In this document: piece after piece, positions 26,288 to 36,657 of the stretch
Position numbering within the stretch: the first letter of the stretch is position 1
Layout: every line of letters begins with the position of its first letter
NCBI GenBank assembly: GCA_937902805.1
Contig: CALEMB010000102.1
Location: 10,570 to 74,569, forward strand
Length of the DNA: 64,000 nucleotides
From: an uncultured Bacteroidales bacterium
GTDB lineage: Bacteria > Bacteroidota > Bacteroidia > Bacteroidales > F082
Reading direction: 5' to 3'
Notes under the pieces: model-generated
Told to the model about the DNA's origin: nothing
What the model saw: only the letters and a program-made list of their open reading frames with translations
The model's database searches: none
Translations under genes and position numbers: made by a program

Positions 26288-26617
26288 ATGAATTACAACT
26301 CAAGCCCTGTCCACACCCTTTATGATAACGAAACTTTGAAGCACCTGATTGAAGTTATTGTTGAGAAGAGCGACGCCCCGGCCGGCATCACTTTCCTTAA
26401 CTTGTGCAACCAGGTTCGTCAGCAGGCCATCCGCGACCGCGCTCTTGCCGACCTTGCGAACACGGTGTATAACTGCGAAGAACTTGCTCCCGAGGAACAG
26501 GTTCGCGTCAGCCGTTTGCTGTGGGAACTTATCTGGGAGCACAAGGTGTTTTTGCTCTTCGGACGCAGTCCGCTGCTTGGCTTGAGCAACGGTGAGGACC
26601 GTTTCGTGAAGTATTGA
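26288..26617 (+). CDS. Hypothetical cytosolic protein, 109 aa
   Basis: I do not recognise this protein. It is soluble and mostly helical in composition, with no signal peptide. The middle is charged (IEVIVEKSDAPAGITFLNLCNQVRQQAIRDRALADLANTVYNCEEL, shown here only to note alternating charges and two cysteines), then EEQVRVSRLLWELIWEHKVF. The ATG at 26288 is chosen because a complete TTTG-N20-TACATTTG promoter ends 28 bp upstream, making longer upstream starts impossible. It is monocistronic: a stem-loop element begins right after the stop. The promoter and codon composition support a real gene, perhaps lineage-specific. Confidence 0.65.
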   Translation: MNYNSSPVHTLYDNETLKHLIEVIVEKSDAPAGITFLNLCNQVRQQAIRDRALADLANTVYNCEELAPEEQVRVSRLLWELIWEHKVFLLFGRSPLLGLSNGEDRFVKY

Positions 26618-26711
26618 AAAAATTGGCTGTCTATAGATTGACTTTCGTCGGATCTTCGATTTCCATCCCTCGCACATCCCTGCGCAGGAATGACATAGAC
26701 AGCCAATTTTT
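26618..26711. repeat. VIPAQAG-type palindromic element forming a terminator-like stem
   Basis: A perfect 17-bp inverted repeat (AAAAATTGGCTGTCTAT at 26618-26634; complement at 26695-26711) encloses about 60 bp containing TGTCATTCCTGCGCAGG on the minus strand. The outer A/T tracts would make the stem a bidirectional terminator for the 109-aa gene. The core is shared with the copies in uvrA and prmC. Confidence 0.75.
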
Positions 26712-26717
26712 GTGTTA

Positions 26718-26765
26718 AAAGGCGTCTTTTTCGGCAAAATCATGTCGGGAAAGACGCTTTTTTTA
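26718..26765 (+). terminator. Rho-independent terminator
   Basis: GCGTCTTT and AAAGACGC form a stem followed by TTTTTTTT. It lies after the repeat element and before the ribosomal operon promoter. Confidence 0.65.
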
Positions 26766-26882
26766 TGAGACGAAGAAAGTTTTCAACACGTTTAAATTAT
26801 TGAAATACAGATGTATAAATTTTGATATCAACATTTTTGAGGAAAATTTTCAAAAAAATGCGCGGCGTATTGAAAAATGTTG

Positions 26883-26890
26883 TACTTTTG
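26883..26890 (+). promoter_or_regulatory. -7 element of the str ribosomal operon
   Basis: TACTTTTG, matching TAnnTTTG. The context GTACTTTTGCA recurs upstream of infA (41033-41040). No clear TTTG -33 element is present. Confidence 0.6.
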
Positions 26891-26895
26891 CACCC

Positions 26896-27165
26896 GCTGA
26901 ATTGAAAGAGGGCTTGCCCTTGAAAATGATATAGTTAAGGAACCTGATAAGCTAAAACGTAATAGGTTTCTGCACGAAGTGACACCAAAATCAAGCGTAA
27001 AATCTGTCACGGAGTGGGTTTTATAGACTTCTAAGCCGTCCTAGGCTTATTATGTTTCCCTGACTACATCTTGAAAGTGCTGCCCTCGGCCAGTTTGGTA
27101 CGAGTTTGTAAATAATTCCTAATCAACGGATTAAATAACCAACAAATTAACCTAACAAATTAAAA
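26896..27165 (+). promoter_or_regulatory. Long untranslated leader of the str operon
   Basis: About 270 nt separate the likely start site from the rpsL ATG with no credible ORF. It contains two possible stem-loops: GTGACA/TGTCAC (26979-27010) and TAAGCC/GGCTTA (27032-27049). Leaders of ribosomal protein operons are often bound by one of the encoded proteins. I cannot assign this one to a known leader family. Confidence 0.45.
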
Positions 27166-27552
27166 ATGCCGACTATTCAACAATTAGTGCGCAAAGGGCG
27201 CCAAAAATTGATCGACAAGAGCAAGTCGCCTGCATTGGATTCCAGTCCGCAACGTCGCGGTGTGTGCGTGCGTGTTTACACGACGACCCCCAAAAAGCCT
27301 AACTCAGCAATGCGTAAGGTCGCCAGGGTCCGTCTGACCAACCAAAAGGAGGTCAACGCCTACATCCCCGGTGAGGGCCACAACCTGCAGGAGCACAGCA
27401 TTGTTATGATCAGAGGAGGTCGTGTTAAGGATTTGCCGGGTGTGCGTTATCACATCATTAGAGGTGCTTTGGATACCTCTGGTGTTGACGGCCGCCGCCA
27501 ACGCAGATCGAAGTACGGTGCTAAACGACCCAAACAAGCCGCAAAGAAATAA
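27166..27552 (+). CDS. rpsL: 30S ribosomal protein S12
   Basis: 128 aa, normal length. S12 sits at the decoding centre of the small subunit. The universally conserved [14 protein letters not shown] and [10 protein letters not shown] blocks and [11 protein letters not shown] are intact. The lysines associated with streptomycin sensitivity (in PKKPNS and RVKDLPG) are the usual ones, so no classical resistance change is present. First gene of the str operon, behind a long leader; rpsG follows after 30 bp. Confidence 0.97.
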   Translation: MPTIQQLVRKGRQKLIDKSKSPALDSSPQRRGVCVRVYTTTPKKPNSAMRKVARVRLTNQKEVNAYIPGEGHNLQEHSIVMIRGGRVKDLPGVRYHIIRGALDTSGVDGRRQRRSKYGAKRPKQAAKK

Positions 27553-27582
27553 CGATTAGTCAAAACAGAAAGACTTAAAGAC

Positions 27583-28050
27583 ATGAGAAAAGCTAAACCA
27601 AAGAAGAGAATTATCCTTCCCGACCCGAAGTACGGTGATGTGCAGGTCACGAAGTTCGTGAACAACATCATGCTCAAGGGTAAGAAGAATTTGGCTTATC
27701 AGATTTTCTACGAAGCAATGGACATCGTTGAAAGTAAGCTCAACGAAAATCCAGTTGAGGTATGGAAAAAGGCCTTGGCCAACGTTACTCCTCAAGTGGA
27801 AGTAAGAAGCCGTCGTATCGGTGGTGCCACCTTCCAGATTCCTTCAGAAATCCGTCCTGCCCGTAAGCAGAGCATCGGTATGAAGAACCTGATCGGTTAT
27901 GCCCGCAAACGTCACGAGAAATCGATGGCTCTGAAGCTCGCTTCGGAAATCATGGCAGCTTACAAGGAAGAAGGTTCTGCATTCAAGAAGAAAGAAGAAA
28001 TCCACAGAATGGCAGATGCCAACAAGGCATTCTCGCATTTCAGATTCTAA
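27583..28050 (+). CDS. rpsG: 30S ribosomal protein S7
   Basis: 155 aa. S7 nucleates assembly of the 16S rRNA head domain and contacts the E-site tRNA. The N-terminal MRKAKPKKR and internal [39 protein letters not shown] and [10 protein letters not shown] are typical. It lies between rpsL and fusA in the canonical str order. In many bacteria S7 represses its own operon; whether that holds here is not visible. Confidence 0.97.
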   Translation: MRKAKPKKRIILPDPKYGDVQVTKFVNNIMLKGKKNLAYQIFYEAMDIVESKLNENPVEVWKKALANVTPQVEVRSRRIGGATFQIPSEIRPARKQSIGMKNLIGYARKRHEKSMALKLASEIMAAYKEEGSAFKKKEEIHRMADANKAFSHFRF

Positions 28051-28068
28051 TAGGAGAGAACAGGAATT

Positions 28069-30192
28069 ATGCAAAACGGACAGGAAAATATGATGAATCC
28101 TCTCAGCCTGACTCGTAATATCGGCATCATGGCACACATCGACGCCGGTAAGACGACGACGACTGAGCGTATCCTCTATTATACTGGCCGTAGTCATAAG
28201 ATAGGTGAAGTTCACGACGGCGCCGCCACCATGGACTGGATGGTACAGGAGCAAGAGCGTGGCATCACCATCACTTCTGCTGCAACAACGGTGTTCTGGC
28301 ACCTTAATAATGAGGCTTACAAGATCAATATCATTGATACTCCCGGCCACGTCGATTTCACCGTCGAGGTGGAACGCTCGCTGCGCGTCCTGGATGGCGC
28401 CATCGCCATCTTCTGCGCCGTCGGTGGTGTCGAGCCTCAGTCGGAAACCGTGTGGCACCAAGCCAACAAATACAACGTCCCGCGTATCTGCTACGTCAAC
28501 AAGATGGACCGCGCAGGCGCCGATTTCTTTAAGGTGTTGGACCAAATCCGCGAGAAGCTCCACGCTACTCCGGTCGCCGTCCAGCTGCCCATCGGTGCCG
28601 AAGACGAGTTCATCGGTATTGTCGACTTGATTAGGAATAAGGCGTACGCTTGGGAAGAAACCGACAATGGTTCCGTCTACGACGAAATCGACATTCCCGA
28701 AGACATGATGGATATGGTTGCCGAATATCGCACCAACCTCATCGAGGGCGCCGTCGAAGACGATGAGACCTTGTTTGAGAAATACATGGAAGACCCCGAC
28801 AGCATCACCGCCGAAGAAATCATCGGCCAAATCCGCAAGGCTACGCTTGACCTTCGCATTTGCCCCGTGATGTGCGGCTCGTCGTTCAAGAACAAGTGCG
28901 TGCAGCCCCTGCTTGACGCTATCGTCAACTACCTGCCCAGCCCCTTGGACATCGACCACGTGAAGGGTATCAATCCTAAGACCGAGCAAGAGGAAATCCG
29001 CAAGGCAGACCCCAAGGAGCCTTTCTGCGCCCTGGCGTTCAAGATTGCCACCGATCCTTTTGTCGGTCGTCTTTGTTTCTTCCGCGTCTATTCCGGGACC
29101 TTAAGAGCTGGCGAAATGGTGCTCAACGTTTCGACGGGCAAGCGCGAACGCATCGCCAAGATCGTTCAGATGCATGCCAACAAGCAGTTGCCCTTGGAAG
29201 AGATTTCGGCTGGCGACATCGGTGCCGCCGTCGGATTCAAGCTCATCCGCACGGGCGACACGCTGTGTGTTGAGAACAAGCCGCTGGTGCTCGAGAACAT
29301 CAAGTTCCCCGAGCCCGTGGTCAACATCGCCATCGAACCCAAAGTTACAGCAGACATCGACAAGCTGGATCAGTCCTTGGCCAAATTGGTCGAGGAGGAT
29401 CCTACGCTGTTCGTGCACACCGATGAAAATTCGGGCCAGACCATATTGGCAGGTATGGGCGAATTGCACCTTGACATTATCATGGACCGCCTCAAGAGAG
29501 AGTTTGGCGTTGAAGTCAACTCCGGCCGTCCGCAGGTCGCGTACAAGGAAGCCTTTACTCAAACAATTCAGCATCGTGAAGTCTATAAAAAACAGACCGG
29601 TGGCAAGGGAAAGTTTGCCGATATCGAGTTCACTATGGGTCCAGCCGACGACGGCGTGCAGGGATTGCAGTTTGTCAACGAAGTGAAGGGTGGTGTCCTC
29701 TCAGCCGAGTTCATCCAAGCCACGGAGAGAGGCTTCAAGGGTGCCTTGACCAACGGTGTGTTGGCAGGTTTCCCGGTCGAGAACCTCAAGGTGACCTTAA
29801 CCGACGGTTCGTTCCATCCGGTGGACAGCGACGCCCTCTCGTTCGAGAGCGCGGCGCACATCGCCTTCAAGGAGGCCGGCCTGAAAGCCGGTGCCGTGTT
29901 GATGGAACCTATCATGAGAGTAGAAATCCATTGCCCCGACGAATACATTGGTGACGTCACGGGCGATTTGAACAAAAAGAGATCAATATTGCGCGAAGTC
30001 ATTGCAGAGATTGGTTTCCAGACGATCAAGGCAGACGTGCCGCTGGCGGAGATGTTCGGATACATCACGCAGCTGCGCTCGCTGTCGTCGGGCCGCGCCA
30101 ACTTCAACATGGAGTTGAGCCACTACGCCCCCGTCCCCGAGGCCATTGCCGATGTGGTGATTAAGAAGGCAAAAGGATTATTATTCATTTAA
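28069..30192 (+). CDS. fusA: Elongation factor G
   Basis: 707 aa translational GTPase that drives ribosomal translocation. The G motifs are clear: [15 protein letters not shown] (G1), RGITI (G2), DTPGHVDF (G3), NKMDRAGAD (G4) and [13 protein letters not shown] GSS (G5 region). Domains II-V follow, with GMGELHLDI and the C-terminal [18 protein letters not shown]. An Asn/Gln-containing N-terminal extension of about ten residues ([10 protein letters not shown]) precedes the conserved [13 protein letters not shown]. Some Bacteroidota carry a second EF-G elsewhere; this copy is in the str operon, so it is the main translocase. Confidence 0.97.
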   Translation: MQNGQENMMNPLSLTRNIGIMAHIDAGKTTTTERILYYTGRSHKIGEVHDGAATMDWMVQEQERGITITSAATTVFWHLNNEAYKINIIDTPGHVDFTVEVERSLRVLDGAIAIFCAVGGVEPQSETVWHQANKYNVPRICYVNKMDRAGADFFKVLDQIREKLHATPVAVQLPIGAEDEFIGIVDLIRNKAYAWEETDNGSVYDEIDIPEDMMDMVAEYRTNLIEGAVEDDETLFEKYMEDPDSITAEEIIGQIRKATLDLRICPVMCGSSFKNKCVQPLLDAIVNYLPSPLDIDHVKGINPKTEQEEIRKADPKEPFCALAFKIATDPFVGRLCFFRVYSGTLRAGEMVLNVSTGKRERIAKIVQMHANKQLPLEEISAGDIGAAVGFKLIRTGDTLCVENKPLVLENIKFPEPVVNIAIEPKVTADIDKLDQSLAKLVEEDPTLFVHTDENSGQTILAGMGELHLDIIMDRLKREFGVEVNSGRPQVAYKEAFTQTIQHREVYKKQTGGKGKFADIEFTMGPADDGVQGLQFVNEVKGGVLSAEFIQATERGFKGALTNGVLAGFPVENLKVTLTDGSFHPVDSDALSFESAAHIAFKEAGLKAGAVLMEPIMRVEIHCPDEYIGDVTGDLNKKRSILREVIAEIGFQTIKADVPLAEMFGYITQLRSLSSGRANFNMELSHYAPVPEAIADVVIKKAKGLLFI

Positions 30193-30219
30193 GCAAACAA
30201 TTCAATAAACATAATTATT

Positions 30220-30525
30220 GTGAGCCAGAGAATTAGAATTAAACTGAAGTCGCACGACCACAACTTGGTTGACAAGTCAGCCGAGAAGATCGTAAAAACC
30301 ATCAAGTCGACTGGAGCTGTCGTCAGCGGTCCCATTCCGTTGCCGACCAACAAGAAAATCTTCACCGTTCTGCGTTCGACCTTCGTCCACAAGAAATCGA
30401 GAGAGCAGTTCGAGCTTTCGACCTACAAGCGTTTGCTCGACATCTACAACTCGACTTCGCAGACGATTGACGCGCTGATGAAGCTGGAGCTCCCCAGCGG
30501 TGTTGAAGTAGAAATCAAACTGTAA
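30220..30525 (+). CDS. rpsJ: 30S ribosomal protein S10
   Basis: 101 aa with a GTG start at 30220 ([20 protein letters not shown]). This is the only start compatible with the conserved N-terminus. S10 lies in the 30S head and, in other bacteria, also links transcription and translation through NusB/NusG. Conserved [23 protein letters not shown] and RLLDIYN are present. It follows fusA directly (27 bp), so the str and S10 clusters are fused, without tuf between them. Confidence 0.96.
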   Translation: MSQRIRIKLKSHDHNLVDKSAEKIVKTIKSTGAVVSGPIPLPTNKKIFTVLRSTFVHKKSREQFELSTYKRLLDIYNSTSQTIDALMKLELPSGVEVEIKL

Positions 30526-30567
30526 TTAAAACCTATCTAGTACAACAAATTAAAAAGCTAAAGTAGC

Positions 30568-31197
30568 ATGTCAGGATTACTAGGAAAAAAGATTGGGATG
30601 ACCCACATTTACGACGAGGCCGGAAAGATGGTTCCCGTCACTGTCATCGAGGCAGGTCCCTGCGTGGTTACCCAAGTCAGAACGATTGAGAAAGACGGTT
30701 ACAGCGCTATCCAGTTGGGCTACGACGAAAAGAAGGTGAAGAACACCTCCAAGGCCGAGCAAGGTCACTTTGCCAAGGCCAACACGACCCCCAAGAAGCT
30801 GGTGCGTGAATTCTCGCGTTTCGAAGAAGGCCACAGAAAACATTTGGGCGAAACGCTCACCGTCGACGTGTTCATGGAAGGCGAATTTGTTGATGTCAGC
30901 GGCATCAGCAAAGGTAAGGGCTTCCAGGGCGTAGTGAAACGCCATCATTTCAATGGCGTTGGTCAAGCAACTCACGGTCAACACAACCGTTTGAGAAAAC
31001 CGGGTTCCATCGGTGCTTGCGCTTATCCTTCGAGAGTGTTCAAGGGATTGCGTATGGCTGGCCAGATGGGCAACCATAAAGTGAAGGTGACGAACCTCAT
31101 GATTGTGAAGGTCGTTCCCGAGAAGAATTTGTTAGTTGTGAAGGGCGCCGTTCCGGGCCATAATAACGGTTATTTAAAGATTGAGAGATGGAGCTAA
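30568..31197 (+). CDS. rplC: 50S ribosomal protein L3
   Basis: 209 aa, binds near the 3' end of 23S rRNA and reaches the peptidyl-transferase centre. Typical [11 protein letters not shown]-terminus, [14 protein letters not shown] and the loop containing [18 protein letters not shown], whose glutamine is methylated in other bacteria. Its 3' end overlaps rplD by 10 nt, implying coupled translation. Confidence 0.97.
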   Translation: MSGLLGKKIGMTHIYDEAGKMVPVTVIEAGPCVVTQVRTIEKDGYSAIQLGYDEKKVKNTSKAEQGHFAKANTTPKKLVREFSRFEEGHRKHLGETLTVDVFMEGEFVDVSGISKGKGFQGVVKRHHFNGVGQATHGQHNRLRKPGSIGACAYPSRVFKGLRMAGQMGNHKVKVTNLMIVKVVPEKNLLVVKGAVPGHNNGYLKIERWS

Positions 31198-31823
31198 GCG
31201 TATATAACATCAAAGGTCAAGACACTGGCCGCAAGGTCCAGTTGAACGACGACATCTACGGCATCGAGCCCAACGAGCATGTCATGTATCTGGCAGTGAG
31301 ACAATACCTTGCCGACCAACGTCAAGGCACTCACAAGTCAAAGGAACGCAGCGAGTTGTCGGGCAGCACCCGCAAGCTCTTCCGTCAGAAGGGTACGGGC
31401 GGTGCACGCCGCGGCGACATCAACTCTCCTCTGCTGAGAGGCGGTGCCCGCGTGTTTGGTCCCAAACCGCGCGACTACAGCTTCAAGCTGAACAAAAAGG
31501 TGAAGGTGCTGGCCCGCAAGTCGGCCCTGTCGAGCAAGATCACTGACGGCGCCATCAAGGTCGTCGAGGACTTCAACTTCGAAGCCATCAAGACGAAGCA
31601 GATGGTCAACGTGCTGGACGCCTTCAAGGTGAACGGCAACCGCAACCTCTTCGTGTTCGCCGATACGAACAAGAACGTGGTGCTCTCCGCCAGAAACATC
31701 CAGCGCACCGAAGTTGCCCTGGCTCGTAACCTGAACACTTATGATATTCTGAAGGCCAAGAACATCTTCCTCACCGAAAGCGCTCTCCAGCCTATCGTGG
31801 AAGTCTTGAACAGAGAGTTTTAA
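31188..31823 (+). CDS. rplD: 50S ribosomal protein L4
   Basis: 211 aa, starting inside the end of rplC. L4 lines the peptide exit tunnel with L22. Recognisable [25 protein letters not shown] (split family block [10 protein letters not shown] and ARRGD) and [15 protein letters not shown]. In gammaproteobacteria L4 represses the S10 operon; no evidence for or against that here. Confidence 0.97.
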   Translation: MELSVYNIKGQDTGRKVQLNDDIYGIEPNEHVMYLAVRQYLADQRQGTHKSKERSELSGSTRKLFRQKGTGGARRGDINSPLLRGGARVFGPKPRDYSFKLNKKVKVLARKSALSSKITDGAIKVVEDFNFEAIKTKQMVNVLDAFKVNGNRNLFVFADTNKNVVLSARNIQRTEVALARNLNTYDILKAKNIFLTESALQPIVEVLNREF

Positions 31824-31842
31824 CCCTTAAAAAGCACGAGAG

Positions 31843-32133
31843 ATGATTATCATAAAGAAACCCGTCATTACTGAAAAGATGACCGCTATCAGCGAGAAGC
31901 TGAACAGATTCGCTTTCATCGTCGACAAGAACGCCAACAAGTATCAGATCAAGGACGCCATCGAAAAGCTCTACGATGTGAAGGTTGAGTCCGTCAACAC
32001 GATGAATTACGATGGAAAGAAGAAGTCACGCTACACGAAGTCCGGCGTTATCAGCGGCCGTACTGCTGCTTTCAAGAAAGCTATCGTGACGTTGAAAGAA
32101 GGTAATACGATTGACTTTTATAGCAATATCTGA
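31843..32133 (+). CDS. rplW: 50S ribosomal protein L23
   Basis: 96 aa. L23 sits at the tunnel exit and is the docking site for trigger factor and signal recognition particle. The family block KPVITEKM near the N-terminus, [20 protein letters not shown] and VKVESVNT are present. Two bases separate it from rplB. Confidence 0.97.
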   Translation: MIIIKKPVITEKMTAISEKLNRFAFIVDKNANKYQIKDAIEKLYDVKVESVNTMNYDGKKKSRYTKSGVISGRTAAFKKAIVTLKEGNTIDFYSNI

Positions 32134-32135
32134 TC

Positions 32136-32960
32136 ATGGCATTAAAGAAATATAAACCAACGACACCAGGTCAGCGCTTTAAGGTTATTAGCGCATTTGA
32201 CGAGATCACGACCGACAAACCCGAAAAGTCGTTACTGAGACCCAAGAAGAGCACGGGTGGTCGTAATTCCAGCGGTGAAATGACTGTCCGCTACAGAGGC
32301 GGCGGCCATAAGAGAATGTACAGAGTCATTGACTTCAAGCGCGACAAGGATGGTATCCCGGGCGTTGTGAAGACCATTGAATACGATCCGAACCGTACCG
32401 CTCGTATCGCCCTTGTGTTCTATAAGGACGGTGAGAAGCGCTACATCATCGCTCCTGCCGGTCTGAAGGTCGGTCAGGAAATCCTCTCCGGTAAGGGTAT
32501 CCAACCCAATGTTGGCAACACGCTGTATCTGAGCGAGATCCCCTTCGGTACCATCATCCACAACATCGAGCTTCGTCCTGGCCAAGGTGCCAAGATGGCC
32601 CGCAGCGCCGGCAGCTATGCCCAGCTGATGAGCCGCGACGGCAAGTACGCCATCCTGCGTATGCCCTCAGGCGAAACCCGTATGATTCTCCAAGCTTGTA
32701 AGGCTACCATCGGCAGCGTCTCCAACGCTGACCATAACCTCGAGAAGTCAGGTAAGGCTGGTCGTAGCCGCTGGCTCGGTCGCCGTCCCCACAACCGTGG
32801 TGTTGTCATGAACCCGGTCGATCACCCGATGGGTGGTGGTGAAGGTCGTGCCTCTGGCGGTCACCCGCGCTCACGCAAGGGCTTGCCAGCAAAGGGTTAC
32901 AAGACCCGTTCGCCGAAGGCTGCTTCGAACAAGTATATCATCGACAGAAGAAAGAAGTAA
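32136..32960 (+). CDS. rplB: 50S ribosomal protein L2
   Basis: 274 aa, one of the most conserved ribosomal proteins, needed for subunit association and peptidyl-transferase activity. Conserved [57 protein letters not shown] (here [19 protein letters not shown], with the functionally important His) and the basic C-terminus [18 protein letters not shown] are visible. Confidence 0.97.
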   Translation: MALKKYKPTTPGQRFKVISAFDEITTDKPEKSLLRPKKSTGGRNSSGEMTVRYRGGGHKRMYRVIDFKRDKDGIPGVVKTIEYDPNRTARIALVFYKDGEKRYIIAPAGLKVGQEILSGKGIQPNVGNTLYLSEIPFGTIIHNIELRPGQGAKMARSAGSYAQLMSRDGKYAILRMPSGETRMILQACKATIGSVSNADHNLEKSGKAGRSRWLGRRPHNRGVVMNPVDHPMGGGEGRASGGHPRSRKGLPAKGYKTRSPKAASNKYIIDRRKK

Positions 32961-32984
32961 TAATCAGGAAAATCGCATAACACT

Positions 32985-33263
32985 ATGAGTAGATCATTAA
33001 AGAAAGGACCGTATATCCACTACAAACTCCAACAGAGAGTGATGGAAAACGTTCAAAGCGGCAAGAAGACCGTTATCAAGACGTGGTCAAGAGCATCCAT
33101 GATTTCTCCTGATTTCGTCGGACAAACCATCGCCGTGCACAATGGCAACAAGTTCATCCCGGTCTATGTGACTGAGAACATGGTGGGCCACAAGCTGGGC
33201 GAGTTCGCTCCGACCAGAATCTTCAGAGGTCATGCTGGTAGTAAAGATAAAGGTAACAAGTAA
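32985..33263 (+). CDS. rpsS: 30S ribosomal protein S19
   Basis: 92 aa. Forms a complex with S13 in the 30S head and contacts the A-site finger. Conserved [11 protein letters not shown] start, [23 protein letters not shown] and [16 protein letters not shown]. Normal length and position between rplB and rplV. Confidence 0.97.
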   Translation: MSRSLKKGPYIHYKLQQRVMENVQSGKKTVIKTWSRASMISPDFVGQTIAVHNGNKFIPVYVTENMVGHKLGEFAPTRIFRGHAGSKDKGNK

Positions 33264-33275
33264 TACTAGGTAACA

Positions 33276-33683
33276 ATGGGAGCAAGAAAACATAAAAGAG
33301 CAGAGGCTTTGAAAGAGGCCCGCAAGAATGTCGCCATCGCTCATCTGAACGATACCCCGACATCACCTTACAAGATGCGCCTTGTGGCCGACATGATCAG
33401 AGGCCAGAAGGTGGAGTTGGCACTGCACTCGTTGCAATACTCGACCAAACACGCTGCCAAGCCGGTCTACAAGCTCCTCCGTTCGGCCATCGCCAACTGG
33501 GAAGCCAAGAACGAAGGCAAGCGCGTTGAAGACAGCAACCTTTACGTGAAAGAGATCTGGGTCGATGAAGGCCGTACGCTGAAGCGTATCCAAGCCGCCC
33601 CCCACGGACGTGCTTTCCACATCCGCAAGCGCTCGAACCACGTTACGATAATTGTGGACAGCAGAATTGCTAACGAAGAATAA
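33276..33683 (+). CDS. rplV: 50S ribosomal protein L22
   Basis: 135 aa; its extended loop lines the exit tunnel opposite L4, a known macrolide-resistance site. Family pattern SPYKMRLVADMIRGQ, LLRSAIANWEAKN and the loop end APHGRAFHIRKRSNHVTIIV are intact without obvious deletions. Confidence 0.97.
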   Translation: MGARKHKRAEALKEARKNVAIAHLNDTPTSPYKMRLVADMIRGQKVELALHSLQYSTKHAAKPVYKLLRSAIANWEAKNEGKRVEDSNLYVKEIWVDEGRTLKRIQAAPHGRAFHIRKRSNHVTIIVDSRIANEE

Positions 33684-33707
33684 TTGGAGAATAAAAAGAT
33701 TTAAATA

Positions 33708-34439
33708 ATGGGACAAAAAACTAATCCTATAGGTCTTAGACTGGGAGTCATCAAAGGATGGGACTCCAATTGGTTTGGCGGAAAAGACTTTTCGGCTAAG
33801 CTCGTTGAGGACGACAAGATCCGCAAGTATCTGAACGCCCGTCTCGGCAAAGCCGGCATCTCAAAGATCGCCATCGAACGTTCCTTGAAGTATGTCACTG
33901 TCACCATCTTTACTGCTCGTCCGGGCATGATCATCGGCAAGGGCGGCGAGGAAGTCGACAAGCTGAAGAAAGAACTGGTGAAGCTCACCGGCAAGGAAAT
34001 CCAAATCAACATCAACGAGATCAAGAGACCTGAGCTTGACGCTTACATCGTGGCAAGCACCATCGCCAAGCAGATTGAAGGCCGCGTGTCGTATCGCCGC
34101 GCCATCAAGACCGCTTCGTTCGGTACCATGAGAATGGGCGCCGAAGGCATCAAGATTTTGATTTCGGGTCGCGTCGGAGGTGCTGAAATCGCACGTTCCG
34201 AGTCGTACAAGGAAGGTCGTATCCCGCTGCACACGCTGCGCGCCGACATCGACTACTCCCTGGTGGAAGCCCATACCTCTTACGGCCGCCTCGGCATCAA
34301 GGTGTGGATCTGCAAAGGTGAAATCTATGGCAAGCCCGAACTGGTGCCCACCACTGTCAACGCTCCTGCAAAGAAGCAAGGCGGCGCTCCGCGTCCTGCC
34401 GGCCGTGGTCCCCGTCGTGGCGAAGGCAAACGTAAATGA
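33708..34439 (+). CDS. rpsC: 30S ribosomal protein S3
   Basis: 243 aa with an N-terminal [13 protein letters not shown], a KH domain around [14 protein letters not shown], and the C-terminal domain GGAEIARSE ... [12 protein letters not shown]3 forms part of the mRNA entry tunnel and helicase. A basic Gly/Pro/Arg-rich tail ([18 protein letters not shown]) ends the protein, as in other Bacteroidota. Confidence 0.97.
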   Translation: MGQKTNPIGLRLGVIKGWDSNWFGGKDFSAKLVEDDKIRKYLNARLGKAGISKIAIERSLKYVTVTIFTARPGMIIGKGGEEVDKLKKELVKLTGKEIQININEIKRPELDAYIVASTIAKQIEGRVSYRRAIKTASFGTMRMGAEGIKILISGRVGGAEIARSESYKEGRIPLHTLRADIDYSLVEAHTSYGRLGIKVWICKGEIYGKPELVPTTVNAPAKKQGGAPRPAGRGPRRGEGKRK

Positions 34440-34469
34440 TCGTGTTTAATCTTTAAAAGTTGACCGAAT

Positions 34470-34889
34470 ATGTTACAACCTAAAAGACAGAAATACAGAA
34501 GGCCACAAAAAGGCAAGATGAAGGGCAACGCCCACCGCGGCCACGAACTTGCTTTCGGTTCTTTTGGAATCAAGACACTGGAAGAGGCTTTGATTACTGC
34601 CCGTCAGATTGAGGCCGCCCGTCAGGCCGTCACACGTTACATGAAGCGTGAAGGCCAAATCTGGATCCGCATCTTCCCCGACAAACCCATCACCAAGAAG
34701 CCTTTGGACGTCCGTATGGGTAAAGGTAAGGGTGATCCCGAATACTTTGTAGCTCGTGTTACCCCGGGTCACATGCTGTTTGAAGCAGAAGGTGTGCCGT
34801 TGGCCATCGCCAAGGAGGCTCTCCGCCTGGCCGCCCAAAAGCTGCCCGTCACCACGAAGTTTGTTGTTAGAAGAGATTACGTCGAATAA
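34470..34889 (+). CDS. rplP: 50S ribosomal protein L16
   Basis: 139 aa, binds 23S rRNA near the A-site and central protuberance. [15 protein letters not shown] start, [32 protein letters not shown] and [11 protein letters not shown] are all characteristic. Position between rpsC and rpmC is canonical. Confidence 0.97.
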   Translation: MLQPKRQKYRRPQKGKMKGNAHRGHELAFGSFGIKTLEEALITARQIEAARQAVTRYMKREGQIWIRIFPDKPITKKPLDVRMGKGKGDPEYFVARVTPGHMLFEAEGVPLAIAKEALRLAAQKLPVTTKFVVRRDYVE

Positions 34890-34906
34890 TTTGGAGGATA
34901 TACACA

Positions 34907-35110
34907 ATGAAAAAGAAAGAAGCAATCAGAGAGATGAGCACGCCCGACCTGAACGACCGTTTGGACCAGGCCCGCGAGCAGCTGGTGAAGATGAGACTCA
35001 ACCACGCCGTTTCGCCGCTCGACAATCCCAATCAGATTCGTGAAACTCGCAAGAACATTGCCCGTTATCTGACCGAATTGAGAAGACGTGAACTTGAAGG
35101 TAATAAATAA
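34907..35110 (+). CDS. rpmC: 50S ribosomal protein L29
   Basis: 67 aa helical-hairpin protein at the tunnel exit beside L23. EIREMSTPDLNDRL-type N-terminal helix and the RETRKNIARYLTELRRRE second helix match the family. Small and normal in length. Confidence 0.95.
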   Translation: MKKKEAIREMSTPDLNDRLDQAREQLVKMRLNHAVSPLDNPNQIRETRKNIARYLTELRRRELEGNK

Positions 35111-35128
35111 TTAAACGACGCAGATACA

Positions 35129-35383
35129 ATGGAAAGAAATCTTAGAAAAGAAAGAATCGGCGTGGTCGTCAGCAACAAGATGCAGAAATCCATCGTCGTG
35201 GAAATCGAGCGTCGCGAAAAACACCCGATTTACGGAAAGTTCATCAAAAAGACGAACCGTTTTATGGCTCATGACGAGAAGGAAGAATGCAACATCGGCG
35301 ATACCGTGCGCATCATGGAAACCCGTCCGCTGAGCAAAAGAAAATGTTGGAGACTTGTAGAAATTATCGAAAGGGCTAAGTAA
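35129..35383 (+). CDS. rpsQ: 30S ribosomal protein S17
   Basis: 84 aa OB-fold protein needed early in 30S assembly. Recognised by [30 protein letters not shown] and the C-terminal [23 protein letters not shown]. One base separates its stop from the rplN start. Confidence 0.97.
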   Translation: MERNLRKERIGVVVSNKMQKSIVVEIERREKHPIYGKFIKKTNRFMAHDEKEECNIGDTVRIMETRPLSKRKCWRLVEIIERAK

Positions 35384-35384
35384 T

Positions 35385-35753
35385 ATGATACAACAGGAAA
35401 CCAGACTCGCAGTAGCTGACAATAGCGGTGCAAAGGAAGTCCTCTGCATCAGAGTGTTGGGTGGAACCAAGAAGCGTTACGCCCACACGGGCGACATCAT
35501 CGTCGTCACCGTGAAAAGCGCCATCCCGAGCGGCAACGTAAAGAAAGGTACCGTCTCGAAGGCAGTCGTAGTCCGAACCAAGAAGGAAACCCGTCGTGCC
35601 GACGGTTCCTACATCCGCTTCGATGACAATGCTTGCGTGCTGCTGAACCAAGCCGGCGAACTCGTCGGTACCCGTATCTTCGGGCCAGTGGCAAGAGAGT
35701 TGCGTGAAAAGCAGTTCATGAAAATAGTTTCGCTCGCTCCAGAAGTGCTTTAA
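35385..35753 (+). CDS. rplN: 50S ribosomal protein L14
   Basis: 122 aa, at the subunit interface, where it contacts 16S rRNA. Highly conserved [19 protein letters not shown] (family block IQQETRL...ADNSGA), [23 protein letters not shown] and [13 protein letters not shown]. First gene of the spc part of the cluster; no separate promoter is visible. Confidence 0.97.
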   Translation: MIQQETRLAVADNSGAKEVLCIRVLGGTKKRYAHTGDIIVVTVKSAIPSGNVKKGTVSKAVVVRTKKETRRADGSYIRFDDNACVLLNQAGELVGTRIFGPVARELREKQFMKIVSLAPEVL

Positions 35754-35776
35754 TTAATCCTTAAAAACTGAAAGAA

Positions 35777-36094
35777 ATGAGCAAATTACATGTAAAGAAA
35801 GGCGACACCGTTTTGGTCCTTTCAGGCAACGACAAAGGCAAGCAAGGTAAGGTGATGCGCGTGGATGTGGACAAGAATAGAGCTATCGTCGAAGGCGTTA
35901 GAATTATCTCCAAGCACACCCGCCCCAACACCGAACATCCCCAAGGTGGCATCGTTAAGCAGGAAGCCCCTATCCACATCTCCAACCTCATGGTGGTCGA
36001 CAAGAGCGGCAAACCCTCGAGGATTGGGCGTAAGAAAGATGAGAACGGCAAACTGGTCCGTTATTCAAAGAAAACAGGTGAAATCATTAAGTAA
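35777..36094 (+). CDS. rplX: 50S ribosomal protein L24
   Basis: 105 aa KOW-domain assembly-initiator protein. [23 protein letters not shown] is the KOW motif region ([10 protein letters not shown]), followed by [14 protein letters not shown] [10 protein letters not shown] and [10 protein letters not shown]. Two bases separate it from rplE. Confidence 0.97.
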   Translation: MSKLHVKKGDTVLVLSGNDKGKQGKVMRVDVDKNRAIVEGVRIISKHTRPNTEHPQGGIVKQEAPIHISNLMVVDKSGKPSRIGRKKDENGKLVRYSKKTGEIIK

Positions 36095-36096
36095 CT

Positions 36097-36654
36097 ATGA
36101 ACTATCAACCCAGACTTAGAGGACAATACAAGAGTGAAATCGTGCCTGCATTGATGGAAGAATTCCACTACAAGAGCGTGATGCAGGTTCCACGGCTTCT
36201 GAAAATTTCACTCAATCAGGGCATCGGCGCAGCTTTGGCCGATAAGAAACTGATCGACTACGGTGTTGAGGAAATGTCCGCAATCACCGGCCAGAAAGCC
36301 GTTCCGACCATTTCTAGACACGACGTCAGTAACTTCAAACTGCGTCGTGGCAACCCGATTGGCGTTCACGTGACGCTGCGTGGTGACAAGATGTACGAGT
36401 TTCTCGAGCGCCTTGTCTGCGTGGCTCTCCCGCGTGTCCGCGACTTCAGGGGTATCAGCGACAAAGGCTTCGACGGCCGTGGCAACTACAGCTTCGGTAT
36501 CACCGAGCAGATCATCTTCCCCGAAATCGACATCGAGAAGGTCGTGAAGATGAACGGTATGAACATCACCTTCGTCACTTCAGCCAAGACCGACCAAGAG
36601 GCATTGGCTCTGTTGAAACATTTTGGTCTTCCCTTTAAAAATCAAAACAAGTAA
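36097..36654 (+). CDS. rplE: 50S ribosomal protein L5
   Basis: 185 aa, binds 5S rRNA in the central protuberance and contacts P-site tRNA. Characteristic [35 protein letters not shown] and RVRDFRGIS ... [11 protein letters not shown]. It is followed by rpsN after three bases. Confidence 0.97.
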   Translation: MNYQPRLRGQYKSEIVPALMEEFHYKSVMQVPRLLKISLNQGIGAALADKKLIDYGVEEMSAITGQKAVPTISRHDVSNFKLRRGNPIGVHVTLRGDKMYEFLERLVCVALPRVRDFRGISDKGFDGRGNYSFGITEQIIFPEIDIEKVVKMNGMNITFVTSAKTDQEALALLKHFGLPFKNQNK

Positions 36655-36657
36655 ACT

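Noticed and set aside
27844..28989. Long minus-strand open frame opposite rpsG and fusA
   Set aside because: Antisense shadow of two conserved genes with no promoter or family match.
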